From: Bacteroidales bacterium
Lineage (GTDB): Bacteria > Bacteroidota > Bacteroidia > Bacteroidales > UBA932
Direction: 5' to 3'
DNA: 7,388 bases
Assembly: GCA_017615135.1 (NCBI GenBank)
Contig: JAGAAU010000245.1
Location: 1 to 7,388 of the forward strand
Below the pieces are notes generated by a model. It searched no databases. It was not told where the DNA came from and was given only the letters and a program-made list of their open reading frames with translations. This document shows, one piece after another, positions 1 through 6,987 of the stretch; position 1 is the first letter of the stretch; every line of letters begins with the position of its first letter. Position numbers and translations under genes: made by a program.

Positions 1-364
1 TCCATTCCGAACCGGCTATAACACCTATGGCTTCACTGCCACCGGCAGCTTCGAAAGAAAGGGTGGTTGCCGTGATGCTGAACTGACTTTTGCGCTTCTC
101 TTCGGCAACAGCCGCAGCCTTGGCTTTCTTCTTGGCCAGATTGCACTTCGAGATAAGGTTATCGGCAGCATCCCGATGCTCTGCAGTAATGCCGGGGACA
201 GACTTGGCAACATTAAGTATCTTGATAGCTTCGTCCCATTTGCCCAATTTGTAACACTTCTGGGCATTTTCTACAAGAGAAACGTAACGGCTCGGAGCTG
301 TCTGGGCCATACAATACCCACACAACAAAAAAATGAGCGCAAAAAGGGAAATTATTCTTCTCAT
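1..364 (-). CDS. Exported TPR-like / BACON-like domain protein, 3' end missing
   Basis: The gene begins at the ATG whose complement lies at 362-364 and runs off the left edge; 121 codons are visible. Residues 1-20 form a signal peptide (basic MRR, hydrophobic core, cleavage probably after C-M-A and before Q21). Residues 27-75 look like a TPR-type helical pair (the stretch around YKLGKWDEAIKIL fits the TPR pattern). Residues 76-94 are a Lys/Ala/Glu-rich helix. From F95 the sequence changes to a beta-type stretch containing TLSFEAAGGSEAIGV, which matches the opening strand of BACON or related Ig-like domains of Bacteroidetes, usually followed by a W as here (W121). The start overlaps the stop of the TIR gene by ATGA, so the two should be translated together. 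The product is inferred to sit in the periplasm or at the outer envelope. No enzymatic motif is visible in this part; what follows the BACON-like domain is unknown. Confidence 0.85.
   Translation of the reverse strand, partial: MRRIISLFALIFLLCGYCMAQTAPSRYVSLVENAQKCYKLGKWDEAIKILNVAKSVPGITAEHRDAADNLISKCNLAKKKAKAAAVAEEKRKSQFSITATTLSFEAAGGSEAIGVIAGSEW
361..364 (-). other. ATGA stop/start overlap (TIR gene to BACON-like gene)
   Basis: On the minus strand the TGA stop of the TIR gene shares bases with the ATG of the following gene. This geometry usually means translational coupling by reinitiation and supports a single transcript. Confidence 0.9.
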
Positions 365-1311
365 TTTTTCAGAAATTCTTCACGGAGCACTTCCAGATCG
401 GGATTCTCCTTAATAGAAAGCGCGTTGTCTATACAACTGACAATATATTGAGCTTCCTTGGTATTGTCATTAAGATACTTGTAGATCTGGCAAGATTCCT
501 TAGCGGCGTTATAAAGCGCAAAGTGCATAGAATCAAGACGAGTGTTTACAACCTGCAATTCCTTGTTAAGGGCCTGGAAACGATATTGATCTTCTGTACC
601 GGCATAACGTTTCCTTATGCTGTCCGCCCTCTCAAACACAAAACGCGCTTCCTTCAGAGCTGCAATCTGATCAGGTGTAGTCTCTATGGACATGGGGCTG
701 TTTTTCCAGATTGCCGCCTGCCTCTGAAGGGAATCAGCCTGCTTTTTCAGCCTTTCGTATAAGATATAATCGGCCGAAATGCTATTCTTTACAACTAAGG
801 ATTTTATACCAAAGTACAATCCTGCCGAGAGCAAAATGGCAAGGACAACTACCGCAATCCAGGTCATTATCCTGCTGCCTGTCTTGGGGCTGGCTATCCC
901 GGAAGACGGGTTTGTGAGAGCCTGCTGCACAGCGGAGAGGAGATCGTCCATAGAACTCGAACTTCTATACAGCCAGTTTACACTTCCCAGCAGGAATTCA
1001 AGGTCTGCCGGCATTGGCGACGAATCTATGAGCCAGGGCACGATGCATCCGCTTTTCTTATGGTTGAAAGCATACAGGATTTCAGCTCTGGTGAACTTGG
1101 ATTTATAGGAGTTCTCTCCGCCGATGAGCAGGAAAACGCTGCATGCATCTATCATTTGTGCAAGGACTTCCGGGAAATTAGCTCCGCCGGAAATACCTTC
1201 CCTGTCAATGAAATAAGTAATACCAGCCTTGGAAAGGACAGCGCACACGGCATCCGCCTCGGCGATATCCCTTCTGGAATAGCTGATAAATACATCGTAA
1301 TGCAGGTCCAT
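361..1311 (-). CDS. TIR-domain membrane protein with helical extracytoplasmic tail
   Basis: The protein has 316 residues. Residues 5-131 form a TIR domain of the bacterial TIR_2 type: YDVFISYSRRD at the start, the BB-loop region D36-REGISGGANF-46, strand VFLLIGG at 59-65, and SKFTRAEI with E77 at the place of the catalytic glutamate of NAD-cleaving TIR proteins. Residues about 148-169 are a single hydrophobic membrane segment, and 175-316 are predicted helical and charged, perhaps TPR-like or coiled. Topology is inferred as TIR in the cytoplasm and tail in the periplasm. The frame stays open upstream to 1518, but I chose the ATG at 1309-1311 because the TIR fold begins right after it and a longer form would overlap the divergent lipoprotein gene; a GTG one codon upstream is possible. 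It overlaps the next gene by 4 nt. Bacterial TIR proteins act as NADases or nucleotide-signal makers in immunity; that role here is inference. Confidence 0.9.
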   Translation of the reverse strand: MDLHYDVFISYSRRDIAEADAVCAVLSKAGITYFIDREGISGGANFPEVLAQMIDACSVFLLIGGENSYKSKFTRAEILYAFNHKKSGCIVPWLIDSSPMPADLEFLLGSVNWLYRSSSSMDDLLSAVQQALTNPSSGIASPKTGSRIMTWIAVVVLAILLSAGLYFGIKSLVVKNSISADYILYERLKKQADSLQRQAAIWKNSPMSIETTPDQIAALKEARFVFERADSIRKRYAGTEDQYRFQALNKELQVVNTRLDSMHFALYNAAKESCQIYKYLNDNTKEAQYIVSCIDNALSIKENPDLEVLREEFLKK

Positions 1312-1330
1312 CACATTAATGCATCTTGAG

Positions 1331-1361
1331 TTGCAAATATATGGAATAAATATTACTTTTG
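1331..1361 (+). promoter_or_regulatory. Putative Bacteroidetes-type promoter of the lipoprotein/propeller operon
   Basis: TTG at 1331-1333 and TACTTTTG at 1354-1361 are separated by 20 bp. They match the Bacteroidetes -33 (TTG) and -7 (TAnnTTTG) elements and their usual spacing. The -7 box ends only 4 bases before the ATG at 1366, so the start of transcription would fall on or next to the start codon and the mRNA would be leaderless or nearly so. The match is by eye in a short AT-rich gap, so a chance match is possible. Confidence 0.5.
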
Positions 1362-1364
1362 GAA
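1334..1364 (-). promoter_or_regulatory. Putative Bacteroidetes-type promoter of the TIR operon
   Basis: Read on the minus strand, TATATTTG (complement at 1334-1341) matches TAnnTTTG exactly. A TTC (complement at 1362-1364), one base off the TTG of the -33 element, lies 20 bp upstream. The box ends 22 nt before the TIR ATG, giving a leader of about 15-20 nt. It occupies nearly the same DNA as the opposite promoter. Confidence 0.5.
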
Positions 1365-1365
1365 T

Positions 1366-3813
1366 ATGAAAAATGGATGTGCTTTCAAGGCCCTTTCTTT
1401 TTTCGCCGCGGTGCTGGTTGCAGGGGCATGCAGGACGGAGGAAATCGGGACGGAAACAACGGTTGTTCACGCAGGTATCGGAACCGCTAAAACCGTTCTG
1501 GATTATCCGGAAATTCACTGGTGCGACGGTGATAAAGTATGCCTCAACGGAATCGAGTCTTCATCTGCAGAGGTTACCGGGAACGGAAAAACAGCCGTTT
1601 TCCAATTCTCCGAAATCATCAACCCGCCATATTACGGGGTTTATCCCTCTTCAGCCCTGGTGCCGGGCAGTTTCAATCCCTCCTCGGGAGGATACGGCAA
1701 GGTAGTGCTTCCGGAGGTGCAGAATTGCGTTCCGGGCAGTTTCGATCCGGCCGCCGCGCTGCTTCTGGCCTACTCTTCAACCGCAGAGGACGAACTGCTG
1801 TTTTCTTGTGCCACCGCCTTCATGAAAATTACGGTCAGCGGAGAAAACGCTCTGCCCGGAATAGACAGTATCTGCCTGTCTGCCATCGGCGGGGAAGATA
1901 TGAGCGGAGAATTGAATCCGGCTACCGAAACCGGCAAAACCGTAAGTTTGAACTGCAAAGGCACAGATATCAATGGAGTTCCCCTGTACCTGGCAATTCC
2001 CGCAAAAACCTATTCCCAGGGAATTACAATACAGATTACCGACGGCAGCCGGCACTTCATGAAACTGAGTTCAGACAAAAGTTTCACCGCAGTTGCCGGA
2101 AAGATTTATCCCACCAGTTTCAATTATGTTCCGAACGGAACGATAGTGAGCACGGACATAGAAGGAGCGGAAGAAGCGAAGATAGCCGGCATAGAAGAGC
2201 TCAACCGCAACTCGCAGGGGCTGAATTCCCACGCCGGAGAATGCGGCAGAAGTGCGGTTGAAATGGACCGCCGCACCATGCACATCCTGGGAGAAAGCGA
2301 GCTTGGGCACCCGGTACTGGACTACCCGCGCATAAAGATGCTGCCCAACGGGTCCTACATACTTTTTTACATGCCGCAGCGCACCGGGCACAGCGTTTAC
2401 TGCTCTTTCAGCGATGATCTGGAACACTGGGACGGCCCGCACACGGTATGGGGCAAAATGGCCACGGTAGACCCGGCCGGTAAAGCCGATGAGATTTATT
2501 TCGCAGACGGAGACATGGTTGTAGCAGACAACGGCGACCTGCTTGTATTCGGCACATACCGCCTCCGCCATGGCGCGCACAAGTACCTGAAACAGTGGGG
2601 AATAACCATGAAGCGCTCCCGCGATATGGGAAAGACCTGGGGAGAAGAAAAACACCTGTACAAGACCTGCGTCTGGGAGCCCATACCCATCAAACTGCCT
2701 TCCGGAGAGATTCTGGTGTTCTTCACCGATTCAGACCACGACTGGGATCCTACCATTACCGGGATTTCACTGCTGCGCTCGTCGGATAACGGTTATTCAT
2801 GGACTGTGCAGGCGCCCGTGATGCGTTTTGCCAGCGGCTGGGCATACCCGCGCCAACTTTCTCTGGACATGCCGGCTCCCCAGGGAGATTCCACCGTGCG
2901 ATGGACATCCCAGATGCCGGCAGTTGTACTGCTGAACGACAGGCAAACCTGCCTCGTGTGCTACGAGACCGTGAACCCCAAGCAGGACCTCAGGCTGTCC
3001 CTCGCGTGGGAAGACTCGTCCTGGCCCACCACCCTTACCGGGCAGATGGAAGGCCCTGCACAGCGCATCCAGTATATGTTCGGAGGAAGCGGACCTTACC
3101 TCGCCCAGTTCCCTTCCGGAGAAACCCTGCTCAGCTATTCCGGGCTCAACTGGTATCTCCGGCTCGGCAACGAAACCGGCAGCGACCTTAACAAGCAACC
3201 CTTCTTCACCCCATACGCCGGAACATCACACTGGGGAAATCTGGAGCTGGAAAATTCCCACACGGTACTTGGCACTTCAGCCCGGTTCCACGGCACGCCG
3301 GAGGATCCTATATATGAGCAGCAAAGGGACATCCTGGTTGCTAAATTCCGCCTGAACCATCGCATAGACATACCTCGGTTCACCCCTGTACTGGACGGAA
3401 AGAACAACGACTGGGACGACAATACAGACGCCTTCTTCCTGGGCAGCGAAAGCCAGTGTCAGTGCTGCTTCCGCTTTTGCTACGACGATAATTATCTCTA
3501 TTCTCTGACCGACTGCCTGGACGAGAACCTTTCAGACGGTCCGGAACATATACGGCTGTACTTCTCAGACGGGCAGAACTGCAGCAGCATCCGCGAAGTG
3601 GAGGTCATGGCTGCAGGAGAGGATATCAGAACCACCAGGATTCCCGGCACCGGCTTCGTTACCGAGGTGCGTATCCCCCTGGGCAATCTGCCCTTCAACG
3701 CAACAGACGGCATATATTTCAATGCCGTGATGGAATACGGAGAGATTCAAGACACTTTTGTCCTAAGAACTCTGGACGATGTAAGCAACTGGTTCCACAT
3801 TCATCCGCAATAA
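1366..3813 (+). CDS. Lipoprotein: fimbrillin-like domain + sialidase/GH93-like propeller + CBM9-like domain
   Basis: The protein has 815 residues. Residues 1-21 are a lipoprotein signal with lipidated C22, followed by acidic RTEE, which suggests surface export. Residues about 30-260 form a beta-rich domain resembling Bacteroidales fimbrillin/Mfa2-type subunits (LDYPEIHW at 45-52, YGVYPSSA at 90-97, GSFDPAAALLLA at 124-135, FSCATAFMKITV at 146-157). Residues about 315-660 are a beta-propeller with two clear Asp-boxes (S418-W425, S472-W479) and a degenerate one at 349-355. WEP with E438 and CYE with E534 fit the two catalytic glutamates of GH93 exo-arabinanases. Residues about 672-815 look like a CBM9-type sugar-binding domain (TPVLDGKNNDW, later IPLGNLPF). 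A glycosidase on a surface glycan is inferred; the substrate is unknown. It is the first gene of the operon, with the next gene 7 nt downstream. The ATG at 1366 is the only start that keeps the signal peptide. Confidence 0.88.
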   Translation: MKNGCAFKALSFFAAVLVAGACRTEEIGTETTVVHAGIGTAKTVLDYPEIHWCDGDKVCLNGIESSSAEVTGNGKTAVFQFSEIINPPYYGVYPSSALVPGSFNPSSGGYGKVVLPEVQNCVPGSFDPAAALLLAYSSTAEDELLFSCATAFMKITVSGENALPGIDSICLSAIGGEDMSGELNPATETGKTVSLNCKGTDINGVPLYLAIPAKTYSQGITIQITDGSRHFMKLSSDKSFTAVAGKIYPTSFNYVPNGTIVSTDIEGAEEAKIAGIEELNRNSQGLNSHAGECGRSAVEMDRRTMHILGESELGHPVLDYPRIKMLPNGSYILFYMPQRTGHSVYCSFSDDLEHWDGPHTVWGKMATVDPAGKADEIYFADGDMVVADNGDLLVFGTYRLRHGAHKYLKQWGITMKRSRDMGKTWGEEKHLYKTCVWEPIPIKLPSGEILVFFTDSDHDWDPTITGISLLRSSDNGYSWTVQAPVMRFASGWAYPRQLSLDMPAPQGDSTVRWTSQMPAVVLLNDRQTCLVCYETVNPKQDLRLSLAWEDSSWPTTLTGQMEGPAQRIQYMFGGSGPYLAQFPSGETLLSYSGLNWYLRLGNETGSDLNKQPFFTPYAGTSHWGNLELENSHTVLGTSARFHGTPEDPIYEQQRDILVAKFRLNHRIDIPRFTPVLDGKNNDWDDNTDAFFLGSESQCQCCFRFCYDDNYLYSLTDCLDENLSDGPEHIRLYFSDGQNCSSIREVEVMAAGEDIRTTRIPGTGFVTEVRIPLGNLPFNATDGIYFNAVMEYGEIQDTFVLRTLDDVSNWFHIHPQ

Positions 3814-3820
3814 CTGTATC

Positions 3821-5026
3821 ATGAAGAGAGTTACAATATCGATTATTTCAGCTGCGCTGCTTCTGCTTCTCCTCCCCTGCCTGCCGGCATCCGGGGCGAA
3901 GAAAAAGGCCGCCAGAATTTCTGTAAGTTGGGAACCCGCCATAGAAGTAACAAGAGGCGGATATGCCAGGGTACACAAACTGAACGACGGTTCCATGATG
4001 CTCTGCTATTCCCGCGGAGGAGACGCTTTTGCCCGTTTCAGCGGCGACCAGGGCGCCAGCTGGTCTGACGAGGTGCTGGTTATGAGAGCATTCAACGCGA
4101 GCAACGACCGAGGCACAGCATTCGTCCGCTGCGCCAATGCCGAGTTCGTACAGCTTTCCGCCAATCACCCTGCACATCCTGGGCGCATAATTTACTGCGT
4201 GAACCTGAGGCCGAAGGACAACAAATCCACCGTTCACCCCTTTGCGATTGCCTGCAGCGTTTCCGACGACGGCGGCAGGACCTGGAGCCCCAGAAGAAGC
4301 ATTTACGATTCCAGAATCTGGGACGAAGATGCATCCAAGGGAGCCTGGGAGCCCTTTGCGATGGAACTTCCGGACGGAACCCTGCAGGTATACTTCACCG
4401 ACAACACCCCCTACTTCGCCAAAGGAGACAGGCGCGGGAACAACATTTCCGTGGTGGAATCCCGCGACGGCGGAGACAGCTGGAGTTCCGAGCGCATAGT
4501 CTGCCATAGCGAAGGCGGCTGGGACGGCATGCCGGTCGTTACCGTAGTGAACGACAGAATGTACCTTTCAGTTGAACATAAAGACGAGAGGGGCGGGAAG
4601 GTTCCTATGGACATTCAGCTTATGACCTGCAGTCTGGAAGAAAACTGGAACAGAGAGATTGACCTGGGCTCCCAGCAGCGCTTCTCTCCCTACGTACAAA
4701 CCGAAGTTTACGAAGGCGCACCCTATATAATCCACACAGACAATTACTTCGTAGTGAGTTTCCAGTCTGCAGACGGCGCCGAAGAGACACTGAAAGACGT
4801 TCATTCGGTACCTGAAATCCGGATTTGCCCCATCACAGAGGCTGCCTCCGACAAACTGGGGCGGTTTTACGGGATGCAGGGAGGATTCCGCCCGATGAAC
4901 ATAGACCAGACAAGCGGCTCAGGACTCTGGAATTCTCTCTGCCATCTTGAGGGAGACAGATTCCTCTGCGTAACCCAGCACAAGGGAAGCATTTATCTGA
5001 TACCTGGAACTATTACCGCAAAATGA
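3821..5026 (+). CDS. Secreted stand-alone sialidase-superfamily (GH93-like) propeller
   Basis: The protein has 401 residues. Residues 1-26 are a signal peptide (KR, a long leucine run, cleavage probably after S-G-A26); C20 follows a proline and makes a poor lipobox, so the protein is probably soluble in the periplasm or secreted. The rest is one five- or six-bladed propeller with three exact Asp-boxes (S74-W81, S148-W155, S214-W221). WEPF with E177 and VEH with E252 lie 75 residues apart, close to the spacing I recall for the catalytic pair of fungal GH93 arabinanase (E170/E242). The true-sialidase FRIP motif is not evident; the equivalent place reads GGYARVHKL (46-54). It is therefore probably a glycoside hydrolase; automated tools may call it exo-alpha-sialidase. 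It lies 7 nt after gene A and overlaps gene C by ATGA. It is a close paralogue of the C-terminal half of gene C but lacks the fimbrillin-like domain. Confidence 0.88.
   Translation: MKRVTISIISAALLLLLLPCLPASGAKKKAARISVSWEPAIEVTRGGYARVHKLNDGSMMLCYSRGGDAFARFSGDQGASWSDEVLVMRAFNASNDRGTAFVRCANAEFVQLSANHPAHPGRIIYCVNLRPKDNKSTVHPFAIACSVSDDGGRTWSPRRSIYDSRIWDEDASKGAWEPFAMELPDGTLQVYFTDNTPYFAKGDRRGNNISVVESRDGGDSWSSERIVCHSEGGWDGMPVVTVVNDRMYLSVEHKDERGGKVPMDIQLMTCSLEENWNREIDLGSQQRFSPYVQTEVYEGAPYIIHTDNYFVVSFQSADGAEETLKDVHSVPEIRICPITEAASDKLGRFYGMQGGFRPMNIDQTSGSGLWNSLCHLEGDRFLCVTQHKGSIYLIPGTITAK
3917..5023 (+). repeat. Duplicated propeller module, copy 1
   Basis: Residues 33-401 of gene B align along their length with residues 283-654 of gene C. 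In the WEPF segment 24 of 28 residues are identical (B 171-198, C 425-452), and at DNA level the 20 bp at 4517-4536 recur exactly at 6514-6533. This indicates tandem gene duplication. Confidence 0.85.
5023..5026 (+). other. ATGA stop/start overlap (gene B to gene C)
   Basis: The TGA of gene B overlaps the ATG of gene C. No purine-rich ribosome site stands out upstream, so reinitiation is the likely way gene C is translated. Confidence 0.9.
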
Positions 5027-6987
5027 AACTGCCGTCCGGATTCTGCGCAAGTCTGAGCCTTGTGCTCTGCCTTCTCCCTGTTTCCTGCAACAGGGAAGAC
5101 GGTCCCGTGGAAGGTACTGTACTGGAAGCAGTGCTAGACAAGAACCGCACGAGTCTGGACGGGACACAGATTTTCTGGTCTGAGGGCGACGTCATCTTCG
5201 TGAACGGCAACAGCTCCTCCTCAATTGAAATTCAGGAAGGAGGGTCAAGCGCGCGATTCAGTTTCCAAAAGACTGTCTCTGCACCTTTTTACGCCCTATA
5301 TCCTGCACAGAACGTGATAAGCGGCAGCTATTCCCCCGGATCCATGGACTTTGGCACCGTAACGCTACCGTCTGTACAGCACTGCGCGCCAGGCTGCTTC
5401 GACCCTGAAGCCGCACTCATGCACGCCCAGGCCGGCTCCGAAGTGGACGCCCTGCACTTCAGCTGCGGAGTTGCTTTCCTGAAACTGACAATTGAAGGTA
5501 CCGGCGGCAACAGCGCAGCCATCAAACGCATAGAGCTGCATGCCCTGAACGGGGAGGATTTATGCGGAGACCTCCGCTTTCTGCCCTCAGAGCGCAAATT
5601 TGCAGACAGTGGCAGCAACGGCGCCGCCGTTTCGGTAATATGCGGGGAAGGACTCCCCCTCGGTGGCAGCGTCTACGTTGCCATCGAAGCCCGCAACTAT
5701 GCCTCCGGCCTTGGCATCAGACTGATAGACAGCGAGAACCATTTCCGCGACATCAAATCTGCAAAGGCATTCGCCGCAGAGGCTGGAACGGTGTATCTCA
5801 CAACGGTTCCCTTCTCCCCTACCGGAACTATCATAGATGGGCAGACTGAAGAGTTTCAGGAATTGAACATCGAATGGGGCTCTCCCGTTCAAATCTGCTC
5901 CGGCGGCTACGGGAGGATTAAACGACTCGCAGACGGCAAGCTTCTGCTTGCCTATTCCAACGGCGGCAATATCAATGTGCGCCCGAGTACCAACAACGGC
6001 AGCTCCTGGGGCTCTGCAGTGCCGGTTATGAAAAGCTTCAACGTAAGCAATTCCAGAGGCTCCGCCCTGGTGGTTTGCGCCAATCCGGAATTCGCTCAGA
6101 TTTCAGCTGCCAACCCTGATCATCCGGGCCGTATAATAATGGCTGGCAATTTCCGCCCCAGGGTAAGCAGTTCAGACACCTCCCCAAAACCGTCCATTTA
6201 CCCCTACTCCATAGCAATCTCCCATTCCGACGACGGTGGCGCCAGCTGGAGCGACACTACTGTGGTTTACCGCTCGAAACGCTGGTCTGACGATGCCTCA
6301 AAAGGCTGCTGGGAACCCTTCGTGCTGGAACTGCCGGACGGAACCCTTCAGATTTATTTCACAGACAACACTCCATACGGAGCCAATAATGCCGACGACC
6401 TGCCGTACGTCAACACAAAAGGCAACAACATATCGGTAATAGAGTCGCACGACGGAGGAGACTCCTGGAGCGGCGAACGCATAGTCTGCCACACTGAAAG
6501 CCCGGCCGGAATGGGCTGGGACGGCATGCCGGTGGCCACCCTGATAGACGGGCGAATCTTCCTGGCGGTTGAGCACAAGGACATAGTGGGCGGGAACTAC
6601 CCCATGACCATACAGCTGAACTCTACGCAGCGCTTCTACCCCTTCGTTCAGAGCACCGCCTTGAACAGCGGATGTTACCGCGGCGCCCCGTACATAATAA
6701 CCACAGACAATTACGTAGTACTCTCATACCAGAGCGCAGAAGGTTCCTCTTCGGTTTTCACCAGCGAGAACTCGGTTCCTGAGGTTCGTGCCATCTCCCT
6801 CGAGGAGTGGAAAAACGGCAGCGATGCCAAGATGGACAAAAGCTTCCGCCCCATGCCCGGGATAGACCAGACTGCCGATTCCGGGCTATGGAACTCGCTC
6901 TGCGACCTTGGCGAAGACCGTATCTTCTGCGTAACCCAGTACAAAGGCCGCATTTATATCACACAAGGAAAAATTTCCGGGAAATGA
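5023..6987 (+). CDS. Lipoprotein: fimbrillin-like domain fused to sialidase/GH93-like propeller
   Basis: The protein has 654 residues. Residues 1-21 are a lipoprotein signal with C22 followed by NRED, an acidic start that could act as a surface-export tag. Residues about 30-265 are the same fimbrillin-like domain as in gene A, with key motifs at the same residue numbers (W52, N61-G62, F126-D127-P128, F146-S-C148, K154). Residues about 283-654 are a propeller paralogous to gene B. Asp-boxes occur at S402-W409 and S475-W482, and a degenerate one at 322-329 has Asn for Asp. Putative catalytic glutamates are E431 (WEPF) and E517 (VEH). Compared with gene B it has inserted loops near 382-391 and 453-466 and lacks about 14 residues near 532, next to the active-site strands, which may change substrate choice. 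No CBM9-like tail is present. A lipid-anchored envelope glycosidase is inferred. It overlaps both neighbours by 4 nt. Confidence 0.9.
   Translation: MKLPSGFCASLSLVLCLLPVSCNREDGPVEGTVLEAVLDKNRTSLDGTQIFWSEGDVIFVNGNSSSSIEIQEGGSSARFSFQKTVSAPFYALYPAQNVISGSYSPGSMDFGTVTLPSVQHCAPGCFDPEAALMHAQAGSEVDALHFSCGVAFLKLTIEGTGGNSAAIKRIELHALNGEDLCGDLRFLPSERKFADSGSNGAAVSVICGEGLPLGGSVYVAIEARNYASGLGIRLIDSENHFRDIKSAKAFAAEAGTVYLTTVPFSPTGTIIDGQTEEFQELNIEWGSPVQICSGGYGRIKRLADGKLLLAYSNGGNINVRPSTNNGSSWGSAVPVMKSFNVSNSRGSALVVCANPEFAQISAANPDHPGRIIMAGNFRPRVSSSDTSPKPSIYPYSIAISHSDDGGASWSDTTVVYRSKRWSDDASKGCWEPFVLELPDGTLQIYFTDNTPYGANNADDLPYVNTKGNNISVIESHDGGDSWSGERIVCHTESPAGMGWDGMPVATLIDGRIFLAVEHKDIVGGNYPMTIQLNSTQRFYPFVQSTALNSGCYRGAPYIITTDNYVVLSYQSAEGSSSVFTSENSVPEVRAISLEEWKNGSDAKMDKSFRPMPGIDQTADSGLWNSLCDLGEDRIFCVTQYKGRIYITQGKISGK
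5869..6984 (+). repeat. Duplicated propeller module, copy 2 (inside gene C)
   Basis: This is the second copy of the propeller module of gene B, here fused behind a fimbrillin-like domain. The closing segments match closely (IDQT...SGLWNSLC and the final VTQ-KG-IY strand), so the copies correspond end to end, with a few loop insertions and deletions. Confidence 0.85.
6984..6987 (+). other. ATGA stop/start overlap (gene C to gene D)
   Basis: The TGA of gene C shares bases with the ATG of gene D, repeating the arrangement of the previous junction and extending the operon beyond the right edge. Confidence 0.9.

Noticed and set aside
1336..1354. AATAT...ATATT inverted repeat in the divergent gap as an operator
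   Set aside because: Five-base arms in AT-rich DNA are expected by chance, and they are explained by the two promoter boxes.
1312..1518. N-terminal extension of the TIR reading frame to an ATG at 1518
   Set aside because: It would run through the divergent promoter gap and the signal peptide of gene A, and the extension shows no domain; the TIR fold begins at the ATG at 1311.
1539..2261. 240-codon open frame inside gene A (+2 relative frame)
   Set aside because: Its product is rich in Arg, Gln and Ser without domain features, and it lies wholly inside a lipoprotein gene with clear motifs in another frame; it is a shadow.
2071..2655. 194-codon open frame on the minus strand inside gene A
   Set aside because: Antisense to the propeller of gene A with no recognisable domain or start context.
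3848..4507. 219-codon open frame on the minus strand inside gene B
   Set aside because: It is antisense to the Asp-box and WEPF regions of gene B; the low-complexity Gly/Val/Ala product is typical of an antisense shadow.
6968..6979. Short palindrome GGAAA..TTTCC before gene D as a possible terminator
   Set aside because: The stem is only 5-6 bp and AT-rich, has no U-tract and lies inside the coding end of gene C just before a coupled start.
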